Below, piece after piece: positions 48,481 to 58,850 of a stretch of 64,000 nucleotides of DNA (positions are counted from its first letter, which is position 1; each line of letters opens with the position of its first letter). The stretch is from contig NZ_JARJHL010000003.1 of the NCBI RefSeq assembly GCF_029309835.1, positions 463,124-527,123 of the forward strand, given 5' to 3'. Origin of the DNA: Paracoccus sp. DMF-8 (GTDB lineage Bacteria > Pseudomonadota > Alphaproteobacteria > Rhodobacterales > Rhodobacteraceae). Made by a program: the position numbers and the translations under genes. The notes under the pieces are model-generated. The model had not been told where the DNA came from and searched no databases. It saw only the letters and a list, made by a program, of their open reading frames with translations.

Positions 48481-49093
48481 CTATTTTTCCCGCATCGTAT
48501 CGGTCAGGGCGGCAATCACGATGGCCGCAAAGCCCAGTTGGTCGCTGGTGAATTTCTCGCGCATCTGCTCATTGATGGGGGTGGTGATGTAGACGGACAC
48601 GACATCCTCGCCGATCTGCGCCGCGCAGATCCGGTCCAGCAGGAACATCCGATCTTTGCCTTCGGCAACCTGTTCCTCGGCCTCTTCACGCTCGATGATG
48701 CCGCAGATGGCCGTCTTGTCCTCCACCTCAAGACCGTCGATCCGGACCGGGCCGGTGGCATAGCCGTCGCCCAGGGCATTGGTCCCGCGCGACAGGTTCT
48801 GGCCAAGCTGCTGCATCAGCACCACCTGCGCCGCAGAGGTCATGGCCTTCGGGGGCGTCCGCGCTGTCGTTTTCGCCCTTGGGATCGGCATCGGGCGCGG
48901 GGGCAATCGTGACCGTCGCCCGCCCGACCGTTTCGCCGTAAAAGACGATCAGCCTGTCGCCGTCCAGCTTTGCCTCTCTGGGGGTCATGCCCAGCACATC
49001 GGCAGGCAGGGCGTCCTGATAATCCGCAGGCGCGGCATGAAGCGGCAAGGTCGCCAGCATGACCAACCCGGCGGCAAGAATTTTCTGAAACAT
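48481..49093 (-). CDS. Secreted hypothetical protein, frame broken once
   Basis: Not recognised. The signal peptide MFQKILAAGLVMLATLPLHA is followed by ADYQDALPADVLGMTPREAKL and LIVFYGETVGRATVTIAPAP. The frame breaks near 48850 after an acidic stretch (PKGENDSADAP). The other frame continues with MTSAAQVVLMQQLGQNLSRGTNALG, TGPVRIDGLEVEDKTAICGIIE, AEEQVAEGKDRMFLLDRICAAQ and VSVYITTPINEQ to the stop at 48481. Together about 204 residues, probably a soluble periplasmic protein. It lies about 190 bases upstream of the siderophore-binding protein on the same strand. Confidence 0.6.
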
Positions 49094-49273
49094 CGGTCCA
49101 TCCTTCTTATCTGCTTTGCCGGGATGGCCGCAGAGTATGAAAGGGATGTGAAGAAAGCGACCACCCATCCGGGATGAAGCTGTTTCCTGCTTATCCATGA
49201 CAAGGCCCCACCCCCGCGCGCCCCTCGGGTCTCGGGGGCGCCGGGCGATGGGCGATATCCGCGCGAGGCGGAT

Positions 49274-50722
49274 TCAGACGGACAGGCACATGTATTTGAT
49301 CTCGAGGTAATCCTCGATGCCGTAATGGCTGCCCTCGCGGCCGAGGCCGGATTGCTTGACGCCGCCGAAGGGCGCCACCTCGGTCGAGATCAGGCCGGTG
49401 TTCACGCCCACCATGCCGACCTCCAGCGCCTCGGCCACGCGCCAGACGCGGGACAGGTCGCGGGCGTAGAAATAGCCCGCCAGCCCGAATTCGCTGGCAT
49501 TGGCCAGGGCCACCGCCTCGGCCTCGGTCTCGAAGCGCCAGACCGGGGCGACGGGGCCGAAGGTTTCCTCACGCGCGATCTTCATCGAGGGCGTCATGCC
49601 GGACAGCACGGTCGGCTGGAAGAAGCTGCCGCCAAGCGCATGGCGCCCGCCGCCGGTGGCGATGGTCGCGCCGTGGGCGCGGGCGTCGGCGATGTGATCC
49701 TCGACCTTGGCCAGGGCCGCGTCGTTGATGAGCGGGCCGATCGCGACACCGTCGGCCTGGCCGTCGCCGACCGCCAGCGCCGCGACGCGGGCCGCGAGCT
49801 TCTCGATAAAGGCGTCATGCACACCCGCCTGCGCATAGATGCGGTTGGCGCAGACGCAGGTCTGTCCGGCATTGCGGAACTTGGCGGCCATGGCGCCCTC
49901 GACCGCAGCGTCCAGGTCGGCGTCGTCGAAGACGATGAACGGCGCGTTGCCGCCCAGTTCCAGCGACAGCTTCTTGATTGTGTCCGCCCCCTGCCGCATC
50001 AGGATCTTGCCGACGCGGGTCGAGCCGGTGAAAGTGATCTTCGCGACCTTGGGATTGGCGCAAAGCTCGGCCCCCATGCCGGCGGCATCGAGGCCGGGCA
50101 CGATGTTCAGCACCCCCGCCGGAATGCCGGCACGCTCGGCCAGCACGCCCAGCGCCAGGGCCGAAAGCGGCGTGAACTCCGAGGGCCGGGCGACCATGGT
50201 GCAGCCCGCCGCCAGGGCCGGGGCGATCTTGCGCGCCAGCATGGCGTTCGGGAAGTTCCAGGGCGTGATGGCGCCGACGACGCCCACCGGCTGCTTCAGC
50301 ACAATCAGGCGCTTGTCGGGCATGTGGCCGGGAATGGTGTCGCCATAGACGCGCTTGGCCTCTTCGGCGAACCATTCGACATAGGACGCGCCATAGGCGA
50401 TCTCGCCCCGCGCCTCGGCCAGCGGCTTGCCCATCTCGGCGGTCAGGATGCGGGCCAGGTCCTCCTGGTTGGCCAGGATCAGGTCGTGCCAGCGGCGCAG
50501 GATGGCGGCGCGGTCCTTGCCGGTGCGCGCGGCCCAGGGCTTTTGCGCGGCATGGGCGGCGTCGATGGCGGCGCGGATCTCGGTTATGCCCAGATCGGCC
50601 ACCTGTGCCAGTTCCCCGCCGGTGGCTGGGTTCGTCACGCTGAAAACCCGGCGGCCCGGCACATATGAGCCGTCGATGAGGGCACTGGCGGTCAGGAGAG
50701 AGGGATCGTTCAGGTCAAGCAT
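49274..50722 (-). CDS. gabD: NAD(P)-dependent succinate-semialdehyde dehydrogenase (GabD family)
   Basis: A 482-residue aldehyde dehydrogenase. The catalytic cysteine is in FRNAGQTCVCANRIYAQ, the general-base glutamate in KKLSLELGGNAPFIVFDDAD, and the cofactor site in PWNFPNAMLARKIAPALAAG and FTGSTRVGKILM. GabD-type details are MLDLNDPSLLTASALIDG at the start and GVNTGLISTEVAPFGGVKQSGLGREGSHYG near the end. It oxidises succinate semialdehyde or a similar small acid aldehyde. It ends the operon of the catabolic island, 69 bases after the ABC ATPase gene. Codon use here (CTC, GAG, GGC richer) differs from the serine-cycle genes. Confidence 0.9.
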   Translation of the reverse strand: MLDLNDPSLLTASALIDGSYVPGRRVFSVTNPATGGELAQVADLGITEIRAAIDAAHAAQKPWAARTGKDRAAILRRWHDLILANQEDLARILTAEMGKPLAEARGEIAYGASYVEWFAEEAKRVYGDTIPGHMPDKRLIVLKQPVGVVGAITPWNFPNAMLARKIAPALAAGCTMVARPSEFTPLSALALGVLAERAGIPAGVLNIVPGLDAAGMGAELCANPKVAKITFTGSTRVGKILMRQGADTIKKLSLELGGNAPFIVFDDADLDAAVEGAMAAKFRNAGQTCVCANRIYAQAGVHDAFIEKLAARVAALAVGDGQADGVAIGPLINDAALAKVEDHIADARAHGATIATGGGRHALGGSFFQPTVLSGMTPSMKIAREETFGPVAPVWRFETEAEAVALANASEFGLAGYFYARDLSRVWRVAEALEVGMVGVNTGLISTEVAPFGGVKQSGLGREGSHYGIEDYLEIKYMCLSV

Positions 50723-50790
50723 CGCGGTTTCCGCTGCGGGCCGGCGCGCGTCACAATCCGGCGGGTTGGAAGGAATTCTGATCTCGGGCG

Positions 50791-51879
50791 TCATTCTTTG
50801 GTGAAGGCATGGGCATCCTGCGGCTGCCAGCGCACATGAAGCCGGTCCCCACGCGAGACGCTGCCCATCATCGGATGGCCGAAGTTCAGCCGGATATAGA
50901 GCGGATCGCCCCAGCCGGTGCGGGCGGTGACAGCGCTATTGTTGCCCAGGAAAGTCACGTCCTCAATGGTGACGGGCAGCGATGCGCCCTGCGGGCCGGC
51001 CGCGTCCGAGAGGTCGATCCGTTCCGGGCGAAGCATCAGTTCGGCTTTGCCGCCCCGCGCGCCAACGCCATGCATCGGCACATCGGTCAGCACCGTACCA
51101 TCCGCGTAACGCAGCGTGGCCCGGCCGTTCTTCACCTCGGCCAGTTCCCCGGTCAGGAAGGCGCTGTCGCCGATGAAATCTGCCACGAAATGCGTGGCGG
51201 GACTGGCATAGAGCTCGGGTCCGGTGCCGACCTGCTCGATCCTGCCGCGGTTGAAGACGGCGATGCGGTCGGACAGGCGCAGCGCCTCTTCCTGGTCGTG
51301 GGTGACATAAAGGATGGTCACGCCGGTTTGCTGGTGGATGCGGCGGATCTCATACTGGATTTCTTCGCGCAGCTTCTTGTCCAGCGCGGACAGGGGCTCG
51401 TCCATCAACAGGACCGGCGGATCGTAGACTAGGGCACGGGCCAGGGCGACACGCTGTTGCTGGCCGCCGGACATGTTGGCGGGCATCCGGTCCTCGAACC
51501 CGTCCAGGCGCACCAGCGACAGGGCGCGTTTCACCTTTGTGGCGATCTCGGCTTGCGACGCGCGGCGAACGCGCAGGGGAAAGGCCACGTTCTCGCCCAC
51601 CGAAAGATGCGGGAACAGCGTGTAGCGCTGGAACACCATGCCGATGTTGCGCTTGTGGGACGGCGTTTGCAGGATGGACTTGCCGCGCAGCCTGATGTCA
51701 CCAGCCGTCGGATCCTGGAAACCGGCCAGGATGTAGAGCGTCGTCGACTTGCCCGAGCCCGAGGGGCCGAGGAAGGTCATGAACTCGCCTTCGCCGATTT
51801 CCAGCTCGACATGGTCGGTGGCAACGACGTCTCCGAAGGTCTTGCGAATTCCGTTGATGTGCAGATAGGGGCTGGTCAT
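50791..51879 (-). CDS. ABC importer ATP-binding protein, PotA-like
   Basis: A 362-residue ATPase of the spermidine/putrescine-type importer class. Walker A is [18 protein letters not shown], the signature [15 protein letters not shown], Walker [20 protein letters not shown], and the switch histidine is in [13 protein letters not shown]-terminal TOBE regulatory domain follows ([40 protein letters not shown]). It overlaps the permease gene stop by four bases. The solute is predicted only to be a polyamine-like or amine compound from the class of its partners. Confidence 0.9.
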   Translation of the reverse strand: MTSPYLHINGIRKTFGDVVATDHVELEIGEGEFMTFLGPSGSGKSTTLYILAGFQDPTAGDIRLRGKSILQTPSHKRNIGMVFQRYTLFPHLSVGENVAFPLRVRRASQAEIATKVKRALSLVRLDGFEDRMPANMSGGQQQRVALARALVYDPPVLLMDEPLSALDKKLREEIQYEIRRIHQQTGVTILYVTHDQEEALRLSDRIAVFNRGRIEQVGTGPELYASPATHFVADFIGDSAFLTGELAEVKNGRATLRYADGTVLTDVPMHGVGARGGKAELMLRPERIDLSDAAGPQGASLPVTIEDVTFLGNNSAVTARTGWGDPLYIRLNFGHPMMGSVSRGDRLHVRWQPQDAHAFTKE

Positions 51880-52676
51880 CGGGATTTGCCTTTGCGGATC
51901 AGGGCGGCCGCGATCATCAGGACCACGGTCAGCAGGACGAGAAGGGTCGAGGCGGCGGCGATCACCGGGGTCAGGTCCTGGCGCAACGTGGTCCAGACCT
52001 TGACCGGCAGGGTCTGCAGCGTGGGCGAGGCCATGAAGATTGCCAGCACCACCTCGTCCCAGGAGATCAGGAACGAGAAGATGGCGGCCGAGAACAACCC
52101 GTGGCTGATCGCGGGCAGGGTGACGCGGAAGCGCGCCTCCCACGGGCTGGCGCCGCAGAGGATCGCCGCATCCTCGATCGAAGGGTCGAAGGTTTCCAGC
52201 GCGCCCGAGATGGTGATGATCGCGAAGGGCAGGGCGACGATCAGATGCGCGATGACAAAGCCCACCAGCGTGCCGTTCAGACCCAGCCGCAGGAAGGCGG
52301 CGTAAAGCGCGACGGCGATGATGACCACCGGCAGGACCATCGGGGTCAGGAAGAATCCGCGCAGCACCGCGCGCCCACGGAACCGGCCACGCACCAGCGC
52401 CAGCGAGGCCAGCAGACCGATGGCGACGGAGAGCACCATGACGATGGCGGCGATCTTGGCCGAGGTGAAGGCGGCCTGCAACCAGCGTGGATCGGCGAAG
52501 AGCTCGCCATACCATTTCAGTGTCCATCCCGGTGGCGGAAAGATCAGCCAGCGCGAATTGCCGAAGGACAGCGCGACGATGAACAGGATCGGCAACAGCA
52601 GGAACAGCGCCATCAGCGCGCAGATGCCCGACAGGATCCAGCGCCAGGCACCCAGCTTGTCGAAATTCATCAGCAT
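51876..52676 (-). CDS. ABC importer permease, PotC-like
   Basis: A 266-residue inner-membrane permease with six hydrophobic segments, starting WRWILSGICALMALFLLLPILFIVALSF. The coupling-helix motif EAA is seen as EDAAILCGASPWEARFRVTLPAI. The last segment is STLLVLLTVVLMIAAAL. The ATG at 52676 shares its first base with the stop of the partner permease. It pairs with that gene to form the channel. Confidence 0.9.
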   Translation of the reverse strand: MLMNFDKLGAWRWILSGICALMALFLLLPILFIVALSFGNSRWLIFPPPGWTLKWYGELFADPRWLQAAFTSAKIAAIVMVLSVAIGLLASLALVRGRFRGRAVLRGFFLTPMVLPVVIIAVALYAAFLRLGLNGTLVGFVIAHLIVALPFAIITISGALETFDPSIEDAAILCGASPWEARFRVTLPAISHGLFSAAIFSFLISWDEVVLAIFMASPTLQTLPVKVWTTLRQDLTPVIAAASTLLVLLTVVLMIAAALIRKGKSR

Positions 52677-53512
52677 CAGCGGGCCCTTCCTTCGAACAGG
52701 CGCAGTTGCAAGGCGTAAAGCGCCAGGGTGACGACCAGCAGGATGAAGGCGGCGGCGCCACCCATGCCCCAGTTCAGCAGGCTCTGCACCTGCTGCACGA
52801 TCAGTTCGGCCACCATCATGTTGGCGGTCCCGCCCAAGAGCGAGGGGGTGACGAAATAGCCCAGCGACATGACGAAGACCATCAGCGCTCCCGAGGCGAT
52901 GCCGGGCGTGGCCAAGGGCAGCAGCACCCGGCGCAACGCCTGCCCCTTGGTCGCGCCGCAAAGCGCGGCAGCCTGCAGGATCGCGGGGTCGATCTTTTTG
53001 ATCACGCCGTAAAGCGGCAGGATCATGAAGGGCAGCATGATATAGACCATGCCGATGGTGACGCCGACCAGGTTGTTGGTCAGTTGCACCGGCTGGTCGA
53101 TGATGCCGGTGGCCATCAGTATCCGATTCACCAGCCCGGTCTGTTGCAGCAGCACCATCCAGGCATAGGTCCGCGCCAGCAGGTTGGTCCACATCGACAG
53201 CAGGATGATGGCAAAGACCACGGCCGCGACGCGGGACGGCATGATCGCCAGTGCCCAGGCCACCGGAAAGGCAATGAGCGCGGTGATCAGGGTGACAAGG
53301 CCCGAAACCAGGAAGGTGTTGAAGAATATCCTCAGATAGGTGGCCGAGCCGAGCAGCGTTTCATAGTTCTGCAAGCCCGCCACCGGTTCGGTGACCGAGC
53401 GGCTGAGCAACCCGGCCACCGGGATCACGAAGAACGCCAGAAGCAGCAGCAGGGCGGGCATGGCCATGCCAAGACCCGATCCTCGCCGGGCGGGTGTCAG
53501 GAAGGACAGCAT
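52676..53512 (-). CDS. ABC importer permease, PotB-like
   Basis: A 278-residue permease with six membrane segments (MAMPALLLLLAFFVIPVAGLL first). The coupling motif is AAALCGATKGQALRRVLLPLATPG. WTNLLARTYAWMVLLQQTG and MVYIMLPFMILPLYGVIK are typical of the PotB/FbpB group. The binding-protein gene lies 67 bases upstream on the same strand. Confidence 0.9.
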   Translation of the reverse strand: MLSFLTPARRGSGLGMAMPALLLLLAFFVIPVAGLLSRSVTEPVAGLQNYETLLGSATYLRIFFNTFLVSGLVTLITALIAFPVAWALAIMPSRVAAVVFAIILLSMWTNLLARTYAWMVLLQQTGLVNRILMATGIIDQPVQLTNNLVGVTIGMVYIMLPFMILPLYGVIKKIDPAILQAAALCGATKGQALRRVLLPLATPGIASGALMVFVMSLGYFVTPSLLGGTANMMVAELIVQQVQSLLNWGMGGAAAFILLVVTLALYALQLRLFEGRAR

Positions 53513-53579
53513 CGGTCACCTCAGCAGAAAGAGACGGGATGGCGCAGCCCGCGAAAGCGGACTGCGGCGAAGCAGTGGA

Positions 53580-54594
53580 TCACTCGGCCTGCCAGGCATA
53601 CCAGCGGTTGCCGATCTCATCGCGATGCTCGGCCCAATAGGCCATGTCGGCGTTGATCTGGTTGGCGGTCTGCGCGTCGGGCAGGGTGGCGCGCAGATCG
53701 GCCTCCATCAGCGAGGGCGAGTCGAGGTTGATCGGGGCATAGCCGGTCTTGGTCGCGAAATCCGCCTGTGCCTTGGCGCTGGTCGCCTCGGCGATGAAGG
53801 CCATGGCGGCCTCCTTGTTCCTGGCGCCCTTGGGAACGACCAGGGCGTCGGCGGCGGTGATGTTGTCCTGCCAGCTCGATGCCGACCGGCATCCCGTCCG
53901 CTTGCAGCGCGGCAAGGCGGCCGTTCCAGAACAGGCCGATCGGCGCTTCGCCCGAGGCCAGCAACTGCTGGCTTTGCGCGCCGCCTTCCCACCAGATGAT
54001 GCTGGACTTGATCGTGTCCAACTTCTTGAAGGCGCGATCTAGGTCGAGCGGATACAACTGGTTGGCCGGCACGCCGTCGGCCAGCAGCGCCGCCTCGATC
54101 ACGCCGGGGGCGGACCATTTGTAGAAGGTGCGCTTGCCGGGGAATTTCGCGGTGTCGAACAGGTCGGCCATGGTCTGCGGCTGCGCTTCACCCGAGAAAT
54201 TCGCCGGATTGAAGCCGATCACGAAGGAATAATAGAACGAGCCCACCGCGTAATCCGACACGAAGCGCGGGTCGAGCTTGGCCTTGTCGATGACGCCGAA
54301 ATCCAGCGGCTCCAGCAGCCCGGCCTTTCCGGCCTGAAGCGCCCAGTCGAATTCGGTATCGACGACATCCCAGGCGACCGCGCCCGCCTCGACCATGGCC
54401 TTGATCTTGCCGTAATCGGTCGGCCCGTCCTGAAGGACGGCGGTGCCGGATTTTTCGGTGAAGGGCGCGGCCCAGAACTCCGTCTGCGCATCCTGCGTGG
54501 TGCCGCCCCAGGATGTGAAGACCATCTGCTGGGCGTTGGCTGCGCTGGCCGCCATGGCGACGAATGCGACTGCGAGAAGCGATTTCATTTGCAT
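53580..54594 (-). CDS. ABC importer periplasmic binding protein, PotD/family 1-like, one frame break
   Basis: A polyamine-type binding protein. The signal peptide MKSLLAVAFVAMAASAANA leads to QQMVFTSWGGTTQDAQTEFW, AAPFTEKSGTAVLQDGPTDYGKIKAMVE, DFGVIDKAKLDPRFVSDYAVG and SFYYSFVIGFNPANF. The frame is lost near 53885 after PVGIELAGQ. The other frame continues DNITAADALVVPKGARNKEAAMAFI, ATKTGYAPINLDSPSLME, and ends RWYAWQAE. Restored length is about 338 residues. It supplies the importer encoded by the next three genes and sits just downstream of the second aldehyde dehydrogenase gene. Confidence 0.85.
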
Positions 54595-54649
54595 TGTCAG
54601 TCTCCACTGTTGGTTGGTTGCGATTGTTGCCCGGCTTGTCCGGGTTCGT

Positions 54650-56113
54650 TCAGCGCATCACGAAAGGGTCGGGGATCGGCGCGTCCGAGGTCCGCAGCCA
54701 CACCGTCTTGACGGTCGTATAGTCCAGCGCCGCCGCCAGCCCGCCCTCGCGGCCGTGTCCGGACAGGCCATGGCCGCCAAAGGGCGCAATGGGCGAGACG
54801 GCGCGATAGGTGTTGACCCAGACCACGCCGGCGCGGATGCCGCGGATCATCCGGTGCGCCCGCGTCAGGTCGCGGGTAAAGACGCCCGAGGCCAGGCCAT
54901 AGGGCGTGCCGTTGGCGATGCGCAGCGCGTCTTCCTCGGTGTCGAAGCCGACGACGGAAAGCACCGGGCCGAACAGCTCTTGGGTTACGCAGGGCGCATC
55001 GGGCACGGCGCTGCAATCAAGGATCGTCGGCGGGTAATAGAAGCCCTCGCCCTCTGGCGACTGCCCGCCGGTGACCAGCCTGGCCCCGACGGCGACCGAT
55101 GCGGCGACGATGTCATCGATCCGGGCGCGCTGGCGCAGGCTGCAAAGCGGCCCGACCTCGGTGGCCATGTCGCCCGGGGCGCCGATGCGCACCGCCTCGG
55201 CCTTGGCCTTGAGCCGCGCAAGCATTTCGTCCTTGATGCCGTTCTGCACCAGCAGGCGCGAGCCGGCGACGCAGCTTTGACCCGTCGCGGCGAAGATGCC
55301 GGCGACCTGGGCATTGGCGGCGCTGTCCAGATCGGCGTCCTCGAAGACGATAAAGGGCGATTTGCCGCCCAGCTCCAGCGAGGTGCGCGCCAGGTTCTCG
55401 GCCGAAGCGCGCACGATATGGCGCGCGGTTTCCGGCCCGCCGGTGAAGGCGATATGGGCAGCCAGAGGATGGGTGGTCAGCGACTTGCCCGCCTCGGGTC
55501 CGCCGGTCAGGACGTTGACGACGCCGGGCGGGAAGCCGGTTTGGTGAACCAGCTGCGCGAATGCCAGCAGCGGCGCGGGCCCGTCCTCGCTCGCCTTCAG
55601 CACCACGGTGCAGCCGGCGGCCAGGGCCGGCCCCAGCTTGACAGCCGACAGGAACAGCTGGCTGTTCCAAGGCACGATGGCAGCGACGACCCCGATGGGC
55701 TCGCGCCGCAGCCATACCTCCATGTCGGGCTTGTCGATGGGCAGGTGCGCGCCCTCGATCTTGTCCGCGAGACCGGCATAATAACGATAATACTCGGCCA
55801 CATACGCGATCTGCGCGCTGGTCTCGCGGATGATTTTCCCGGTGTCCCGGGTTTCCAGCTCGGCAAGGCGCGGAGCCGCCTCGGCCACTAGGTCGGCCAG
55901 CCGCAGCAGCAGCTTGCCGCGCGCGCTGGCGGTCAGCCCCGCCCATTCCGGGTCGTGGAAGGCCCGATGGGCCGCACGAACGGCGCGATCGACATCCGCC
56001 GCGCTTGCATCGGGCATTCTGGCCCAAGGCGTGCCGGTGGCAGGATCGAGACTGTCGAAGCCGCCCGCCCCGTCCTCGAAGGCGCCGTCGATATAATGCT
56101 GGAACCTTTCCAT
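54650..56113 (-). CDS. Aldehyde dehydrogenase
   Basis: A 487-residue NAD(P)-dependent aldehyde dehydrogenase. The catalytic cysteine is in FAATGQSCVAGSRLLVQ, the base glutamate in ARTSLELGGKSPFIVFEDAD, and the cofactor loops in AAIVPWNSQLFLSAVKLGPALAAG and AFTGGPETARHIV. It is distinct from the GabD-type gene in the same island, being closer to betaine/amino-aldehyde or carnitine-type ALDHs (YYRYYAGLADKIEGAHLP). Substrate unknown. The stop side is 56 bases before the binding-protein gene; the start shares one base with the monooxygenase gene. Confidence 0.9.
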   Translation of the reverse strand: MERFQHYIDGAFEDGAGGFDSLDPATGTPWARMPDASAADVDRAVRAAHRAFHDPEWAGLTASARGKLLLRLADLVAEAAPRLAELETRDTGKIIRETSAQIAYVAEYYRYYAGLADKIEGAHLPIDKPDMEVWLRREPIGVVAAIVPWNSQLFLSAVKLGPALAAGCTVVLKASEDGPAPLLAFAQLVHQTGFPPGVVNVLTGGPEAGKSLTTHPLAAHIAFTGGPETARHIVRASAENLARTSLELGGKSPFIVFEDADLDSAANAQVAGIFAATGQSCVAGSRLLVQNGIKDEMLARLKAKAEAVRIGAPGDMATEVGPLCSLRQRARIDDIVAASVAVGARLVTGGQSPEGEGFYYPPTILDCSAVPDAPCVTQELFGPVLSVVGFDTEEDALRIANGTPYGLASGVFTRDLTRAHRMIRGIRAGVVWVNTYRAVSPIAPFGGHGLSGHGREGGLAAALDYTTVKTVWLRTSDAPIPDPFVMR

Positions 56114-57151
56114 CACGCGAAGACCGGCATGACGTCGCGGATGAAGCGTTCAAGCGAAGCGCGCTTGCGCTCGAAGCTCATGCCGCTGTCGATCCAGAAG
56201 CTGAACTCGTCATAGCCAAGCGCCTCGTAGGATTTGATACGCTCGATGACCTCCGGCGCTTCGCCGACGATCTGGTTCTTGCGCATTGCCTCGGGCGAAT
56301 AGAGGGGGTGCTTCGCGGCCTCGGCGGGGGTGATCGTCTCGATCAGGCCCATCGAAATCGGCTTCTCGTTTTTGAACCAGGCACCGAAATAGTTGTAGAA
56401 CATGTTCAGCTCTTCGGCGCCGCGCTGCGCATCCTCCTCGCTGTCGGCGACATAGGTGTGGCGCAGGACCATGATCTTTGGGCGCGGCCGGTCGGAGTGC
56501 TTCTCGCAGGCGGCGTTGAAACGCTCCATCAGGCTTACGACTTCCTCGTCGCCCAGATGCAGCGGCGTGACCTGGACGTTGCAGCCGTGTTCGACCGCGA
56601 ATTCGTGGCTGTTCGGATCGGCGTGCCGCGACCCAGATCGGCGGATGCGGCTGCTGCACCGGCAAGGGGGACGAAGTGGTCCGGGGGAATTGCCAGAATT
56701 CGCCCTGATGCTCGTAGTCGCCCTGCCAGAGTTTCTGGATCGCAGGAATCAGCTCGCGCATCCGCTGGCCCGCGCCCCAGGCGTCAAGCCCCGGCAGCAT
56801 CCGCTCATATTCGAAGCCGTAGGCACCGCGGGCGATGCCCAGGTCGAGCCGGCCCCCGGTGATGAGGTCGGTCATCGCTGCCTCGCCGGCCAGCCGGATC
56901 GGGTGCCAGAAGGGCGCGATCACCGTTCCGGTGCCCAGACGCACGTTCTTGGTCTGCCGGGCAATGTCGACCAGGTTCAGGAACGGGTTCGGCGAGATGG
57001 TGAAGTTCATGCCGTGATGCTCGCCGGTCCAGATGGCATGCATCCCGCCTTCGTCGGCGATCCGGCAAAGCTCCAGCATCTCCTGATAGAGCTTCTTCTG
57101 GTCCTCGTCTGGCGAGACGCGCTCCATATGGATGAAGAGTGAGAATTTCAT
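56113..57151 (-). CDS. LLM-class flavin-dependent monooxygenase, one frame break
   Basis: A luciferase-like monooxygenase using reduced flavin. Seen are MKFSLFIHMERVSPDEDQKK, DEGGMHAIWTGEHHGMNFTISPNP, VRLGTGTVIAPFWHPIRLAGEAAM, TGGRLDLGIARGAYGFEYERM and HPPIWVAAR. One extra base near 56620 breaks the frame. The other frame continues DPNSHEFAVEHGCNVQVTPL, MERFNAACEKHSDRP, MFYNYFGAWFKNE and SFWIDSGMSFERKRASLERF to the stop. Restored length is about 345 residues. Its start overlaps the flavin reductase stop (ATGA), so the reductase very likely supplies its FMNH2. The substrate is not identified. Confidence 0.87.
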
Positions 57152-58064
57152 GCCTCTGCTCCCTGCTTATGCGTGACCTGGCCTTCGATGTGCGAGCCGA
57201 AATAGACGCCGTAATTGCCAAGCCGTGATTCCGCCGCCAGCCGGTCCAGCATTGATCGTGTAGCCGGATCGCCGACGGATTTCAGATGGTCCGGTTCCAG
57301 CGGGACAAAGCGTCCCTGCCGGGCATCGGTCGAGGTTGCCGGGCAGCGGAAGGCGATGTGCTGGCGGCCGGCGCCGCGCCGTCGTAGACGGCATAGATCT
57401 CGCCCGGCGCGGCATCGGGGGCGATATCGCGCAAAAGCTGCGTCAAGGCGGCTTGCACGCCCTCGCGCCCGACCCGAGCCTCGGGCAGCGCAAGCCCGCC
57501 CTGTCCGTCCTCGACCAGCAGGACTTCGCCCCAGGCCTCGACGATGGCAGCTATCATCACGTCAGGGCCGGTTGGCAACTGGGCGGCGGTTTGGGCGGGC
57601 GTGATATAGGCGCCGCGATAATATCCTAAGCCGGGTTCCTGCGAGGCGGCAAAGCCTTTGATCTCGCCGATCAGGATGGCGTGATCGCCCGCTTCCACCA
57701 GTTGCGAAAGCCGGCAGTCGAACCAGGCCGAGACACCTGAGAACACCGGCGATCCTGCCGGGCCGGGCGACCACTTGACCGAGGCAAAGCGATCCTCGAC
57801 CGGGCGGGCGAAAGTGCCCGACACGTCTTTCTGGCTTTCCGCCAGCACATTGATCGCAAAATGGCCCGCATTCACGAAATGCCCGAAATTGCGCGAGGTC
57901 TTGGCGATCGAGACCAGCAGGAGCGGGGGATCCAGCGAAACCGAAGAAAAGGAATTGGCGGTGAAACCCAACGGCACGCCTTCCGACGTAGTGGTCACGA
58001 CCGTCACGCCGGTCATGAAGCAGCCGAAGGCGTCGCGAAGCGCGCGAGGATCGAATGGCGTCAT
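57148..58064 (-). CDS. Flavin reductase family protein with C-terminal extension, one frame break
   Basis: A flavin:NADH reductase domain with MTPFDPRALRDAFGCFMTGVTVVTTT, PLGFTANSFSSVSLDPPLLLVSIAKT, GHFAINVLAESQKDVSGTFAR and GDHAILIGEIKGF. About 130 residues follow, a Nudix-like extension known in some partners of LLM monooxygenases (MIAAIVEAWGEVLLVED). Near 57380 the frame slips; the other frame reads GRQHIAFRCPATSTDARQG, RFVPLEPDHLKSVGDPATRS and YGVYFGSHIEGQVTHKQG to a stop at 57148 that overlaps the monooxygenase start. In this sequence the frame is open from the alpha/beta hydrolase upstream straight into this domain. Confidence 0.84.
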
Positions 58065-58850
58065 GTTGGTTTCGTCCCATCTGAGCCAGTTTGTCAGGGC
58101 ATCGTTCACGATGTAGGGCGCCGTCATGTTCACCATGTGGCGGTGCCCGGCAACGATCAGCGCACGGCCCAAGGGGATCACATTGGCCATCTCGTGGCTC
58201 ATCTGCGCGCTGGAGTTGCGATCGCCATCACCGGTCAGCACGAGCGTTGGGCAGGCGATTTCGGCCAGCCGGTCGGCATAAACCGAATCGCCCTCGGCGA
58301 AGGCGCGGTAAGCCGTGGCGTAACCTTGTGGGTCGATACCTTCCAGCCAGTGCGCCACCTTGTTACGGATGGCGACCTGATTGGCACCGAACCAGCGGAT
58401 CAGCGGTGCCTCGTTGTCACCCTCACCGCGTGCGATCTCGTCTGCGCGGGCCAGGACGGCGGCGCGAGCTTCGGGCGAGCGGCGGTGAACCGCGTTGAGC
58501 AATGCCAGCCGCCGGACCAAGTCGGGGCGCTCGACCACCAGGCCCGCCGCGACCAGCGCGCCCATGGAATGGCCGACCAGGTTGACCGGGCCCGCTTCCA
58601 GCGCCTCGACCAGTTGCGCTGCCCAGGCGACGAAATCGGGCAGGCGTGCAGCCGCCGGCAGCGGGGACGAAACGCCATGCCCCGGCATGTCCACCGCGAT
58701 GACATGGTGATGCGCCGACAGGGCGGCCATCTGCGGCTCCCAGGCCTCGGCCCGCATGCCGACGCCATGGATCAGCAGCAAGGGCTCACCGCGCCCGGCC
58801 TCGATCAGCCGGACGGTGGCGCCGTCAGACAGCGGCAGGGTTCGAGACAT
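58064..58850 (-). CDS. Alpha/beta-fold hydrolase, read in frame with the flavin reductase
   Basis: A hydrolase of about 262 residues. The nucleophile serine is in NLVGHSMGALVAAG, the oxyanion region is LLIHGVGMRAEAWEP, an acidic residue lies in LVLTGDGDRNSSAQ and the catalytic histidine is in IVAGHRHMVNMTAPY. No stop separates it from the flavin reductase: the join reads LTNWLRWDETN then the MTPFDP start of the reductase. A shift of one base near 58075 would give a stop overlapping that ATG (ATGA), like the other gene joins in this operon. So a true fusion and a sequencing slip are both possible. Role could be hydrolysis of an ester, amide or lactone in the island pathway. Confidence 0.82.
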